Positions 11,348 to 24,333 of a stretch of DNA of 64,000 nucleotides are shown piece by piece. Source of the stretch: Blakeslea trispora (lineage: Eukaryota; Mucoromycota; Mucoromycetes; Mucorales; Choanephoraceae); assembly GCA_025331445.1 (NCBI GenBank), contig JAIWNE010000001.1:620001-684000 (forward strand), written 5' to 3'. Below the pieces are notes generated by a model. It ran no database searches. It worked only from the letters and a program-made list of their open reading frames with translations, and was not told where the DNA came from. The stretch's first letter is position 1. Every line of letters starts with the position of its first letter. The position numbers and the translations under genes are program-made.

Positions 11348-13872
11348 GTCTTGAGTTGTTTAGTAATAGAGTCACCTCCAACAACAAAGCAAGACAAGAA
11401 AAGTAAGAACGCAGAGGGTAAGCCTTCCTTGGCTTACTTTTTTTTGAATAAGCCAAAGAAGACTCAGTTCTGTTCGCACTATCCCAAATCCTTAGCAACC
11501 CCATACCAGTCAACTAACGAGGAATAGTACAAGTATGTCTGTACCCGCTTCCTCTGCCCAGATCCCTACAGGACACACTCATAGTGTTAACAGATCAGGC
11601 GGCGTAATTGCCCTCAGTCATTCCGACTTCAGTCCCAATACTAGAAAACGAGGGTCGTTCGCGAAAATGGACTAGATTCCGGTCGTAAGCCACTTTATAT
11701 AGGATCAGGAAAGGCAGCATCAGTCTTTGTCCTTACCCCCCATCAAGCTTGAAGTAGAGGCAGAAGCACCAAGAGAAGAAGAGAGAGCAGAGAGAAGCAG
11801 AGAGAGGCAGAGAGAACGCGTAAAAAGCATTTGTATATTTGTAGTTTTGTAGTTTTGTAGTTTTGTAGTTTTGTAGTTTTGTAGTTTTGTAGTTTTGTAG
11901 TTTTGTAGATGGAAAGGCACGCGTATTTTCTTCTTTTTTGTAGATAACGTTTTTTTTTGCTCTTGGTGCAATAATAGACTTGCGTAGATTGCAGATTTTT
12001 AGGCTATGTACGACAAAGCAAGTTAGATGACAGCATTATTAAAGAAGAGTATTTTGTTACTTGCCTTTGAGGTTGTCTGGACGACAAAGCTTCAAGATGT
12101 GGTTGAGATGACTTTGATAAAGAGAGAGAGAAAAAAAAAGAGGGAGAAAATGATCATTACGTTTTATTTACTTCAAATGCACGCTAAAAAAAACCAGTCA
12201 TCCAATCAGAGCCTGGCATCTCTATTGTATCTATTCCATCAGTAAACAAAAAAAAACATGTGATAACTGATAGTACCAGTAAATTAGAGGGCGTTAAGAA
12301 GTAAACAAACTAGGAGATGACATGCTATTTCATGCCGACATGAGCTCTCCTTTATTTTTGATTGTGACAGCCAAACTCCTCTTTAATTTACAGTGATACT
12401 TGTCCAACAAGTCAGACAAGCTTAAAATAAGACACTCGGAAAACTTCAAAAAGCTTACTTTGTCTTGTACAATAAGCAATGTAGCATATCTTTAACTTGG
12501 TGCAATAGACCCCTACTTGATTCAAGCTAATATTGAACAATGCTGCCAAGAGGTATTGGTCATTACATAAAATAACAAATTGAAGATTATTACAAAAAGC
12601 AGTGCAGACATTTGATGCTATTCTTCCGTTGTTTGATATTGTATGAGCAAAATGATATCAAGCAATTCTAAGCATGTCTATCTGGACGGAAAAAGCTATT
12701 CAGCAGAAAATATCAGGTACGGCTTTTTAGCACTCAAAAGTGAGCTGAAGCCACTTGTTCCTTTAATGGTAGGCAATAGAGACCATTAGATGCAAGTTAT
12801 ATTCTGTAATTTCGTTAGCTTGGATTTACATGTACGTCTTCTTTTTTATGAGGAACATGTGTAATAAAAACACTAATGATTGGGACAATCAAATTTTATT
12901 CTTTGTTTGAGGCTTAAGCCTAAAGAAAACCTTTGACTTTGATGCTATGTACAAGTCATTTAGAGCATGTTTCACAGCCAAATGAAGGCATTGAAACAGA
13001 ATCCTGATATTCTCGCAACCAAACAAAACATACTTTAAAACCAAAAACAAAAGTATCTTGGAAATTCACACCAACAAGAAAAGGATACCATATAACAAGC
13101 TCTCTAATGAGATATACAGCATTTTTTGTTGACAGTAGCTTATAGTGCACAATATCAGTATAAAGAGAATACCAATATAGAGCGGTAGCATCTCAACCCT
13201 CATAACTAGACAAGTAAGAACTCAGTACTTCCAGTCAAGAAAGAAATCATCTTGACAGCTATCTCAGCGCCTAAACATAAAAAAGGAAACAAAGTTGGAT
13301 AGTGCTTGAATACGGATCTTCACTGAAAACAAACAATGCATCTCTAGTTGAGCAAAATCCTCAAACTCACACACACTCTGTCTGTTTTTCTGTATTCCTC
13401 GACGTAGAAGACTGAGATAGCTTCTCTTATTAGCGGGGTGGTATACCTTTGATCGAGTCTCTTTTAACAAAATGCAAGGTGAAAGGATTGTTCCTTCCTC
13501 CATTCATCCAAGTACTTGACACTAAATAAACTTCTCCTCGCATTTTTGCGATTGTCAGCTATCTGAATGAAACTACATAGGATCACGGCTTATTAGATAG
13601 AGCAAAACAAAGCTCAACTATTTGATTGTATTCAGTTACAAGATATTGAATGATTGTACTCGAAGCCTTACTGAGTGAGTTTACATAGTATGTTTTTTTT
13701 TGCCTTTAGGATATAAGCAAAACAAGAAATGGCATGCTTTAAAATCACAAAAAAAAACAGATATTCGAAAACGCAATGTGTTCACAGTTGTTTTTAATAC
13801 TTTTGGCACTTGACTATGAGGTTTCGATGAGACGATTTCTAGCCACTTGAATCGACATGTGCCTCATTGTTT
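11348..13872. other. Gene-poor spacer
   Basis: No gene was recognised in 2.5 kb. It contains a 47-codon open frame at 11535-11675 (less AT-rich than its surroundings, preceded and followed by noncoding DNA) and an 8-bp repeat array. Short open frames at 12956-13150 and 13264-13503 show no domain and no plausible splice partners. Confidence 0.5.
11841..11908. repeat. 8-bp microsatellite GTAGTTTT
   Basis: About 8.5 perfect copies of GTAGTTTT in noncoding spacer. Confidence 0.92.
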
Positions 13873-15466
13873 TTACAAGACATGCTTGCTTCTGAGAGCT
13901 GCTCCAAATTGTTGCAATTCTTGAGTAAGCAACTCGGGTTCTTCCAAACTAGGGAAATGACCACCCTACATCAATTCGATTAGCCAGCAAAACCTTGATT
14001 TTTTAATGATGAAAGACTTACAACAGGAAATTCATTAAACTGCCAAAGAGGAGCGAAATTCTCTGCCCATTCCTTAGGAACCTGAAAACAACATAAAGAA
14101 AGATCAGCTTCTTTTTTTCTTTCTTTGTATTCGCTCAAAGGCTTTACCTTCATCAGCTCATGTGCAAATGCTGAAACTGCATAAGGTACTGTAAGAGGCT
14201 TAGACATGATGTCTTTTCCTTCCTTTTGCTGGAGAAATTCATAGTAGATACGAACTGAAGAGGAAATTGTGTTGGTCATATAGTAAATAGTAAGTTCTGT
14301 AAGGAATTCTTCATTGTTGACTGTTTCAGGAAGTGCTTGCGTGTCTTTTTTATCAGTAGGGTGATAGGTCCATTGATGAAACTTTTCAAGGAGCCAAGCT
14401 AACAACAAAAGTTTATCTTTTTTTAAGTTACAACGGAAAAACTAATATTCCGCTTTACTTACCTAACAAACCAACAGGACTATCGGTCAATGCAAATGAA
14501 AGTGTATAAGGTCTACTTCCCTGAATAGCTCGGTAACCGCTTTCAATATCTTCATCCACACAAGCAAAGTATCGGCTACCAAAAGTAACTTTGTTTGGAC
14601 CATAGACACGATCGAAGCCAAGAGCCATTCCACCCAAAAACTTGAGAACCGAGGTAGGGCGCGAGATAATATTATTAAGAGAGGGTAATGGAGGTGTTAA
14701 TAAAGGAAAATTGGTATGATAGGCTTTACAGTTTTGGTTATAGTTTGTAGCAATCGTCAAACCAATGATGGAGCCCCAATCGCCACCATGATATACTAAA
14801 GATGAAATAGATGACGCAAAATATATACAATATAGAGTTAGAGCCTCAGCTGTATTTTGTTACATTAAACTACTTACAGTAACGCTCATAACCTAAATTG
14901 ACCATTAACTTGTTCAGCATTGAAGCCATTTTTCGAATACCACAACCTTTTTCTTTTGGTGCGTCAGAGAACCCAAAACCAGGTAAGCTGGGTACAATCA
15001 CATGGAATGACTTGTATTTTTCGTCAGCTTCTTATTCTCTTAAGAAAATGGCATTCAATCAATCTCTTACCTGTTTCCCATTGTGACCATCGCGTAAATA
15101 ATCAATCATCTTATGATACATGTAGAATGTAGATGGCCAGCCATGTACTAAAATGATAGGTATAGCATTTTCGTCTTGAGTGGAACGTTCATGCACATAA
15201 TGAACAAGAAGACCATCGATCTTCATACGATAATGATGCCAGCGGTTCATTTCTTGTCTTGGTTTTTCCCAGTCAAATGAATATGCCCATTCTTCAGCCA
15301 TAGGTTTTACAGCAGAGGTAGGTGCACCTAATGACCAATTGTAATCCTTTTCAAATTCATGAGGCCAAGCTGTGTCTTGTACTTTTGATTGAAGCTGTTG
15401 CTTCAACTCATGTGAGAGTGAAGGTATTTCAAAAGATTCAATTTCTCCTTCGTTCAAATGTGTCAT
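13873..15466 (-). CDS. Epoxide hydrolase-like alpha/beta hydrolase (EHN type)
   Basis: Soluble or membrane-associated alpha/beta hydrolase of the microsomal epoxide hydrolase family. Exons (minus): 15071-15466, 14878-15010, 14463-14795, 14148-14398, 14022-14081, 13873-13965, giving 421 residues in frame. The N-terminal EHN segment (FEKDYNWSLGAP, WAYSFDWEKPRQEMNRW) precedes the oxyanion-hole motif HGWPS. The nucleophile elbow is HGGDWGS (Asp nucleophile) and the C-terminal catalytic His lies in GGHFPSLEEPE. VPSLPGFGFSDAP is typical of the family. Function is inferred as xenobiotic or lipid epoxide hydrolysis; the substrate is unknown. The catalytic residues expected of an active enzyme are present. 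Confidence 0.9.
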
Positions 15467-16845
15467 ACTAAAATTGATAAGAGAAGAAGAAAAAAAAAAG
15501 AAGGCAGAAAAGATGGATAAAAGCCTGATTAAATAGATATCGGTTTTGCGCTAATACACTGGTTTCTATGAGAACATTTCTGTAATACAAACCAAAATGT
15601 TGAATTGTTCAGTTACAGAAACTGCGGAAATTATGCACTCATATCCTTTCATTTGAAGATATATTTGAAAAGGTTCACCAAGGATTTTATCCGTAAATGA
15701 TCATTCCTCTTAATTAATAGAGATACAGCAGTCAAATCAACATCGTTAGGTAGCCCTTTGTTTTTTTTAACATCATAGTAGCTTGTTTTTGCATCTTTAT
15801 TTCTTGAGCAAAAATAATTGCTTTCGGACAAAGTGCTCGGTAAACTTCTTTTTTTTTAGATAAATGTCAATCAAACTTCAGGACTTGATCTGGTTACAAA
15901 AGATTGACAATAATAAAAAGAAGGAGACATGCTTTGAGCAAAACAACAACAATACTCTTGTTGCCAAACTGACTAACGGTATATTAAATGACTGTACATG
16001 AATTATGCACTATCCTCGGTGGTTTTACCACTTGAAAGGTGCAATGTTATCCTTGTAATAACTGTCACATTATTGTAAGATATCGTTTTATGTCTGTATG
16101 ATTTGATGGTACGGCATATTGGATCAATCAAAATTTCGTCTTACAAGCATACGAATCATATCAATCTACTCGTGATATCGTCACTCTAAAAGAGACACCT
16201 TTTTTTTGGTTTTGAAAAGAAATATGGTTAAATTCATGAGAAGATATCAAAGATGCAATGATAAGAAACAGTGTGAAATTAGCTGAAAATACAACATAAT
16301 AAAGAACAAGCGCTACAAACTAAAAATACGTTATCCCTACCAAAAGAGAAAAAAAAAAGGAATACCAACAAGGTTGCTGCAAACGGCTTTCTGTAACTAG
16401 GTTTAAATAGTAATAAAAAGCTAGAATGTCCATGTAGTAACATGAAAGAAATGCACGTAGCTCTCTCTAAAGTTCGGTAACAGCCTCCTGTTGCTTGTTC
16501 ATGCTCTCTTTTCTTTTCGATCTTGTGTTACCAACCACACAGTTCTCCGCCATACTTTTTGTTTAATCAATGTTTATTTTTAAATAGTTCATCAACTTGT
16601 TACTATGTAACACGTTCATATTATTAGGAGCCATTAGCTCTAGTTTACAAGAAATTAAAGAGAAATCAAAATAAGGGGGGGAGGGGGAGGAAGATGAAAG
16701 TAGAGAGAGAGAGAAAGCTTAAGAAAAAAGAGGAGGGGGAGAAGAAATTTGCTGTTTATTTACAATGATGATACGCTTGTTTTCTTTCCTTCTTCTTTTT
16801 TTCTCTCTCTCTCTCTCTTTTTTTTATACTAATTGTTATGTAGGC
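15467..16845. other. Spacer between hydrolase and Kes1-like gene
   Basis: AT-rich noncoding DNA with polypurine and polypyrimidine tracts (16670-16830) at its left-hand gene's 3' side. I see no coding segment or RNA gene. Confidence 0.55.
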
Positions 16846-18153
16846 CTAATTGCTAGTGTCTTTTAGCACCCAATTTCCTTGTGAAGTGTATTTGAAAATG
16901 TTGTCTTTATGTATGCTTTCTGCCATGTCCATCCACATGTCTTGTAACTGAGTGATACAAGACTCTTGTTCCACCCATCGGAATAATTCAGGTTGCCAAT
17001 CCACTCCAAGTTTTTCTCTTTGGTGCATTTCTGCTCGTTGTTGTTCCTCTACTTGATGTTTCTCCTTTTTAGCCATAGGGGCATTCTGAAGATGAATAGC
17101 TTCGGCTACTTTAGACCAAACACGTCGAGATTCAAGAGGGCCCATTTGATCTACAGGTGGAAGGATGTGGGTAGCTTGTTGTAGGCTTTCTACATCAAGA
17201 AACAAACTCGACTGCTTGTTTTCAAAATCAAACAATGTTGATTGGCCTGTCCATTGTCCTTCAATCTTGTAGAGCCATTGATTTGTCTTGCGTTCGTTGT
17301 GGTTGATGAGACATTTAAAATGATTCTTTTCGCCAGAAATCCATCCACGTGATGAAAACTCAAAATGAGCATAATAACCAGTAGATGATTGAATATAAGC
17401 TGTGCCTAATAGTTCAATAAATGGTGCTAAAGAACATATAAAAAAAGAGAGAGGAAGGGGGGTATAGTTGAGTTTATATGTCTATTTAAGATATATCAAA
17501 TAGTTTACCTGCATACCAAATACCTCTGACAGTCAATGAAGGATTTGACAAAAGGTATTTTTCTCCAAGGTCAGCTAAATCAAGCAATCCACATCCAAAC
17601 TGTTCGCAGACAAGTGTTGTGCCTGCCATACGAGATGTCTGTCCTGTATGTCCATCCAAACGAATACCGGCCTTTTTGTCTTCAACATGGAATGCTGTGA
17701 TAGGTGGGTGATGACACACTTGTTCGCATACGACTTGTGTTGTATGTTGGTCACGCTCCCAGTTCATTTTCCACTGTTCACCCAAAATAGGATTAAACGG
17801 TTTTTTATCGATTTGGCCTTGCGGTATACGGCGCTTAAAGGCTGCATTTAAATAGGAAATATACCATTTGACAACAGCCAACAATCGTTCTTTCTCTGAC
17901 GGTGTCTCTGGAATAGCTGCAAATAACTCTGGCTGAGCTGCCCAATTTTCACTAGAGTAAACAAAGAAAAGTGAGTTGTTTGTTATGAACCACATTCTTC
18001 TGCTTACTTGTATTCAATTAGAGAAACAGGTGCTAAAAAGAAAGTGGGGCATGAAAGTGAGGATAAATCACCAGAGAAGGTCGCTAATGACTTTAGAAAG
18101 GAACTAAAGTCGTTTTTTGCATTTGCTGGAATCTGGCTTGTTGATACCATCAT
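16846..18153 (-). CDS. Oxysterol-binding-protein-related lipid transfer protein (Kes1/Osh4-like)
   Basis: Predicted sterol/PI4P exchanger acting at Golgi or contact sites. Exons (minus): 18008-18153, 17509-17951, 16846-17426, giving 389 residues (yeast Kes1 is 434). The family signature is EQVCHHPPITAF, a variant of EQVSHHPP with Cys in place of Ser. Other markers are KPFNPILGEQW, GTAYIQSSTGYYAHFEFSSRGW and a C-terminal helix with KEKHQVEEQQR and RELF-like spacing (DWQPELFRW). No PH domain or ankyrin repeats are present, so it is of the short ORP class. The start at 18153 is the first of two adjacent ATGs. Confidence 0.92.
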
Positions 18154-18405
18154 TTTTGATGAAAGAAAATAAAGAAAAGAAAAAAGGGAGGGAATAAAAA
18201 AAAAAAGAGAGAAAAAATAAGCAAGTGACTTGTAGGGTAAATCTCAATAAGGGAGCTTTTTTTTTTTTGAGTAACCTTATCGCCAAGAAAATGTTGTCAA
18301 TATGAAGGAAGTCTTGACAGCACTTTTTTTAGAACTCAATAAAACCTTTAAATCGAACAAAAAAAAAAAGGGCAAGCAAAAAGGGTATCCAATTCTTTTT
18401 TTTTT

Positions 18406-19005
18406 TTATTTCTTTTTCTTATTCTTTTTATTGGCTCTTTCAGATAAATACATGGACAAGAAATCACCTTGTTGACCAATCTTCTTTTTCTTATTGTTGA
18501 TTGGCTCTTGTTGTTTCTTTTGCTGCTTTTTGCCTGCCATAGAGAATCTAGAACCTTCTTCATCCTCACTCTCTGAGTCTTCTTCGGGTCGGGTTCGTTT
18601 CCCGATAGGTGCATCTTTTTCGGCACGTCGATTTTGATTTAATATCTTGTTTTTTAGTTGAAGTTCCTGTTTTGACGGTAGACTACTGCTTTCGTTCTGA
18701 TGGTTATGACGCATAGCATCTTTATGAGATAAGAATTTAGCACCTAAACCGAGTCTATCCTTGTTGATGGTCAGTCAGTTATTTTGGCTGTGTTTTTCTT
18801 GCTCTTTCTCTCTTTACCTATCGGGTCTACCAGTAGAATATTTATCCATTGTTTCAAGGTCGTCTTGTTCATCTTCAAGTTTCTCTCCTGGTTTGGGTGG
18901 TGGTAACCATGACTGAATTAAGGATCGAGCAACGCCTATGGAAGCGTCAATTTGCGTCTGAATTTTTTCATTCTCTTGTGTGTTGATCTTGTTCTTCTCT
19001 CCCAT
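18406..19005 (-). CDS. Small lysine-rich, probably nucleolar protein of unknown function
   Basis: Two exons (18818-19005 and 18406-18754, minus) give 178 residues. The N-terminal third has an amphipathic segment and WLPPPKPGE. The junction creates RLGLGAKFLSHKDA, a compact LGLGA-type motif. The rest is charged, with KRTRPEEDSESEDEEGS and repeated Lys stretches ending NKKNKKKK. This composition is typical of nucleolar or RNA-associated proteins. It resembles short uncharacterised fungal proteins, possibly DUF3245-type, but I cannot confirm that. Confidence 0.72.
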
Positions 19006-19123
19006 CCCTTGTTACAAAATAAAAAAAAAAAAGAAGAGAGAAGAGTGTGTTCAAACAGTCGAAAATAGTAGAAAAAAAAAGTAGTGGCTTATGGATTTCA
19101 TTGTCACACACAAAAGGAGGGTT

Positions 19124-20165
19124 TTATTTCAAATGCTTTGCATGATGTTGAATATGGTCTGCAATAAAAGTAGAAATGAAAAAGTAGCTGTGGTCATAGC
19201 CTTCTTGGTAACGAATGCTGAATTCACCTTGACGGCCAATTTCTTCTGTAGTCTTTTTGAGGTTATCAATCAACAATTCTTTTTCCAAAAAACCATCAGC
19301 TGTACCAACATCGACAAGGATATCCAGCTTTTGGTCCAATTGACCTTGCTTTAATAACTCAACAGTATCGTATTGTTTCCAGGCTTCCTTGTCTTCACCA
19401 AGGTAATTGCTAAATGCCTTTTGACCCCAAGGGCATTGAGTAGGATTGGCAATGGGCGAAAAAGCAGAAGCTGTCTTGTATTTATCTAAATGCTTCAAAT
19501 AAATACTCAAGGCACCATGACCACCCTTTTTTTAAGGAATGAGTTACTTTTTGTGTAGATGTCTTTTTAGATGAGAACTGAACTTACCATAGAATGGCCC
19601 ATAATGGAGACACGAGAAGCATCCTATGATTTTGAAAGTCAGTTATTTTCTCCGGGCAAGTTATTCCAGAGTGCTTACAATGGGTAATTCTTGATAGATG
19701 ATAGAAGGTAATTCCTTAGTTACATAAGAATACATACGATAATGCTTGGACCATTTAGGATGAGTAGCATCCAAATAAAATCCTGCACCTGTACCAAAGT
19801 CCCAAGAATCATTATCGCCTTCAATACTGACACCACCTATTATTATTATTATTATGATTATTAGTTCAAAATGGATAGACCTCTTTACACACTCTATATA
19901 CTTTACGTGGAGAAGTATCGGGTGCAATCAAGGCAATACCATGTTTGGCAGCTTCAGCCATAGCGCCACTCTTTTGAATGAAATTATCTTCGGTACACGT
20001 CAAACCAGCCAAGAAGTAAATAGCGGGCACTTTTTGACCATTTGAACTGGCTTCGGGTAAAAACACGTTAAATTTGATATCACAATCAAGTTCATTTGAA
20101 TGATGTTCGTATTTGATGACTTGACCGCCAAAACACTTATTGCTTGCAACTTGTTTCAAAGACAT
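19124..20165 (-). CDS. S-formylglutathione hydrolase
   Basis: Serine esterase (esterase D family) that hydrolyses S-formylglutathione to formate and glutathione in formaldehyde detoxification. Exons (minus): 19907-20165, 19679-19836, 19588-19623 (only 36 bases), 19124-19525, giving 284 residues, the usual family length. Markers: [38 protein letters not shown] across the first junction, and the nucleophile motif GHSM/GGHGAL across the third. The acid is in [10 protein letters not shown] and the catalytic His in GYDHSYFF. The 36-base exon carries the GHSM elbow, so correct splicing is essential for activity. Confidence 0.95.
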
Positions 20166-20380
20166 ATTAAATGACAAAAAAAATATTAATAATAAAGAGA
20201 GAAAAAAAAGGGAAAAAAACAGCTGGAAATGAAAATGAAAGAAATTAAAAAAGTAGCATAACATCATTGACGAAATAATATTAAGGGTCTAGAGAAATTT
20301 AAATTACAGAAAAGGAGATGCATTTGATTGGTGGAAGATGACAGGAAAAGAGCGAGAGAGAGAAAATGTAATTGAATAAA

Positions 20381-21525
20381 TTAGGCTACAGCCAATCGTC
20401 TACGGATGATAACAGGCAATAATGCAACCAGAGCAACAGCCATTAAGCAGGCTACATTAGTAGGCGTCAGAAGTTCGAGTTTGTCTGAAGAGGACAGTCG
20501 GTCAAGTGCTGCACCCGCTTGCACGTGAATAAACGAGGGTGGCGCAACTCCCACAAACGTGCCCCAAAAGAAGCTTGTCAGAGGCACACCAAAATGTGGA
20601 GAACCTAGATTGACAGTCCAGTTGGGTGGCAAAGGTGAAATTCTCAAGACAATCATATAGTTGAACATGTGTTGTTTGTGTTGTACTAGCTATGACCCCC
20701 GCCGAAATAAAGAAAAAAAAAATAAAACGTTGAGTGGATTTTCGGTTTAAACATAAAAACGTTTACTTTTACCTGTTGATTCCATTGATCAAGTCGATGT
20801 CCCACCAGTCTCATGATAGCCACAGAGCCTAGACTACCAGAAATAACATAGGCTATACTTGCACCAATAGCAGAGCACTAGAATTTTTTTTTTTATTTTA
20901 TTTTAATTTAATTGAACAGTGTTTGATGGATAGCTGACTTACCAAGGAAACCGTTATCAGGGCAATCCAAAAGTTAAATAAAGCACCGCTTAGGATAGAC
21001 AGCCACATTGAGCCGGGTATAGAGAAGCTTTGAAGGCTATTGTGTTTGAGATTGAATGGATGATAAGTGACAATGCGTACACAGACGTATAAGGGTAAAT
21101 GCTTACTATACATAGGTGATAAAGAAAGTGATGTAGACATTGGCAAAATGTTGTTCCATATAAACAGACAAAATATCATTCAGTCGTCTGAGGTCTTGAA
21201 GGTTTTTAGGAAACTTGATATCACCTCTATCTTCCCTAAAGACATAAAGAACAATGAGCCTGTTGTCAAACAAGACAGACACTAACTCTTACGGGTTAAT
21301 TGATGGTAAATTGAGTCGAATTAGCATGTACTCCAATGCAGTGAATGTCATGAAGAGTAAGACAAGTGTAGCCATAGACCAAACAAATGAATCACTAGTC
21401 CAAAACCAAACTTTTTTCTCTCTCTGTATCACTATTGGTTTTCCAGTCTCTTCATCATGAATTGTGTATGATTCTATCACTGTTGTCTTTTTTAATATTG
21501 GCTCTATCTCTTCTACTGATTGCAT
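20381..21525 (-). CDS. TMEM41-like VTT-domain membrane protein
   Basis: ER-type multi-span protein of the VTT (SNARE-associated/DedA-like) family; animal TMEM41B is a phospholipid scramblase needed for autophagy and lipid mobilisation. Exons (minus): 21293-21525, 21107-21235, 20943-21036, 20773-20877, 20381-20689, giving 289 residues. Characteristic segments are FPKNLQDLRRLNDILSVY, the reentrant-loop motif FSIPGSMWLSILSGALF, and YMIVLRISPLPPNWTVN followed by SPHFGVPLTSFFWGTFVGVAPPSF. The C-terminus is a membrane span ending in RRRLAVA. Assignment to TMEM41 rather than TVP38 rests on the PLPPNW and GVAPPSF motifs. Confidence 0.9.
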
Positions 21526-22392
21526 GATTAAGAAAAAGAGGAAAGAAAAGAAGAAAAAAAAAAGAAAAGCAGAAACAGAGGGTTTTTTTTCTCCTTTTTT
21601 TTTTATATATTTTTAAACATCAGCAATCGTTTGCTTGGATATTTTTAAATTGAGACTAATTTGCGTTTTACTTTTGGACAAATGAATTTATCTTTTTCTT
21701 CCAGATGATTTATGCTCCTTACAATAGTCTATCTCTGCTAGCATTTCTTATTGCAAATTGAAGTAATAGATTGCTTAAGAGAAACCGTGTTTTGTATATA
21801 AAAAAAACATCCATTTTGTTTGCTGCAAAATAAAATACTCTGGCCATCATAGGTCTGTTGTACACGATTTAATATGTGATATGAGCATACAAGAAAAAGA
21901 GAGAAGGGCAAAGAGAACTAAAGCAAATGAGAGCGATACTTGATTTCCTATGTCAATATCATCCTTATCGAACTATGTATCTATCATGCATTGGACATTT
22001 CTTTCATTAGTGATTAATAAACAGCTACCTCAGTAGTAATTAAATATACATCCTAGTTGACTCTTTCACTTCTTTAGTACTTGCTTTGAAAGGCAGAATT
22101 CAATAGTTTGATTCTCTACCTTATTTTCGAAAAACAAAAATAAAGCGAACAAATAAATAAAAAATAAAAAGAAGAGTCTATGAACACAGCAGAATTACTG
22201 AATTCATTTATTTATTGCCTTCCATTAAGGCAGAAAAATGGTTTTTATTTGTTTACAAGTAACCGTAAACTCACACTTGTTGACTTGGTGATCTGAGACT
22301 GAAGAATGAAGAGTCGGAACAATTCAAAGTCAGCTATCAAAATAAACAAAAAAAAAAGGCAAAATAAAAAACTCTTTTTTCATATTTTCATC
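21526..22392. other. Divergent promoter region, TMEM41-like / TFIIIC95
   Basis: 867 bases between two divergent start codons. It is AT-rich with poly-T/poly-A runs and no coding segment. It presumably contains both promoters; no specific site is recognised. Confidence 0.55.
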
Positions 22393-24331
22393 ATGTCAAA
22401 TTACGATCCAGCACCTGTTTTGCCTGTTGGTCCACAACGATTCTTTTGTGTCGAATTCCCGGGCCATGTGAAGCGCCCTGAACGTGCCATCAAAATGATA
22501 GGTGGACAAAAGACTCTGGCAGAAGCAATCACCAATAATTCTGTAGTTGAATTACGCTATAGAGATACCAACACATTTGCTCACCCTATTCGAGGCGATA
22601 TTATACCTTCCAGTAAACTGTTGGTCAAGATCACTCGACGCGTCAAAAAGAACAAGCCGGTCGAAGAAAAAGAAGAACCTTATCAGCTAGAGATGTTGGG
22701 AGTCATCAACAAGACATTGCGATTTCGTGCATTAGCCGACTTTCAATACCATGTGCCTTCTGAGAACCGTATTCGACAACTTAAAGAGGCATTGATGAAA
22801 GGAACATTAAACAAGATCATTGATTTCAGAATCAGTTTGGATGAAAAAGAAACTGAATTGAATCATATCCCTCCTCCTGCCTTTACACCTTTTGAACAAG
22901 TATTTGATTACAAGTAAGTTTTTTTTTTGCAGAGAAGTTGTTAAGTTACTTATCGGTTTCATGTTAGTTATCGACAAAATGCACCTGTGTTACGTGTGCG
23001 AGTTCGACAACCGGATGGTTCAGTGAGTGTCTTATCAAGATGAATTTATTTCAAACTCTTTTTAATCGACTTTCTTTACAAAGTTCCAAGTGAAATTGAT
23101 CAACAAAGCTAGATATGTGAATACTCATGTCACTGCCATCAACTTTGAAGAAGAAACTGTGCCTACAAAATCATGGCATACGTTGGCTCCCCTTAGATTG
23201 GATCTACAGAAAGAGACAATCAAGGCTCTCTCTGATCTCTTTGAAGAGCGACCTGTTTGGTCTCGATTTGCCTTGAGGAATTTGTTGGATGTTCGATTGC
23301 ATAAATACATTCGAGAGTACGATATTTGATTGATTCTTTTAAATGATTTCTGACACTGACAAATCCTCCATCTTTTTTTTTTTCTTTAAAAAAAAGTTCA
23401 CTTGTTCATATAGCTTATACATTTCAATCAGGTCCTTGGCGTGAATGCTGGTTTAAATATGGTGTAGATCCACGTAAAGACCCTGCTTATCATATGTATG
23501 TCAAGATGTATCTCTTGTATCATTCTTTTGTTTAACCTGCATGTTTGATAGTTATCAACACATAGATGTTCGAAGGATAAACAATCTCAATGCATCTAAT
23601 AGACCCTTTAGACACATTAAGCGATCTAGACCTGACCTGGGTACACCTTCAATCAAGCCAGAACCAGTAGAGGTTCCTCCTGAATCCTTTGACAATAAGC
23701 ATATTTTTGATGGCAAACGTATACCAGGTGTTAGTTCAGGCTATCAGTTATGTGACATACAAGATCCTGATTTGATACCTTTAATTCATAAACCTGAATA
23801 CCGAAAACCTACTTGTTCAGTAAGTCTAGCCATTTTTTTTAGATTTCATTCTAACGGCTTTCTTTTTTTTTTTATATAAGAAATACAGTGGTTATTACTA
23901 TGATTGTGTTGTTGATCGTATTCGACGATATATTCGAGCAAAAAGTCACTCACTCACTGAAAATGGTTTTGCTGAACCTATCGTTGGCTCAGAGGATGGA
24001 CTTATGGAAGAGATTCAAAAGGAAACAGAGAGAGTTCAACAGATGGGTGAAGTGGAAGAAATAGATTTGATGGTCAGAGAGAAGGCAGTGGCTGGAGCCA
24101 TGGAATTAAGTCAGTCAAATCGACCTTTGAAGGAAATGGCAGATCAATACATTGAAGAACTTGAACAAAGCAAAGATTTCGGTAATAAGCAATGATGATG
24201 AATAGTAAAAAAAAAAACGAATTAGTAATTATGTTAAATCTATGATAGATGAAGAGGAAATAGAGATGGACGCTTTAGAAGAATATGATGACGAGTGGGA
24301 TGAAGACACAGAGATGCAAGATGTACAATAA
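22393..24331 (+). CDS. Transcription factor IIIC subunit 5 (tau95/Sfc1-like)
   Basis: Subunit of TFIIIC that helps recognise the A box of tRNA gene promoters for RNA polymerase III. Exons: 22393-22913, 22968-23022, 23084-23316, 23397-23495, 23552-23819, 23881-24181, 24249-24331, giving 519 residues in frame. The N-terminal dimerisation part has FCVEFPGHVKRPERAIKMIGG and LELRYR-type segments. The central DNA-binding part has WSRFALRNLL followed by YTFQSGPWRECWFKYGVDPRKDP, the latter a hallmark of the family. The C-terminus is acidic (EEYDDEWDEDTEMQD), as in tau95. An in-frame ATG further upstream (22306) exists but gives a lysine-rich, unconserved-looking leader. Its stop lies 2 bases from the stop of the opposing gene. 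Confidence 0.93.
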
Positions 24332-24333
24332 GT

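Noticed and set aside
10917..11513. 198-codon minus-strand and 89-112-codon plus/minus open frames over the repeat array
   Set aside because: Sequence is almost wholly the 12-bp repeat; openness follows from unit length and composition.
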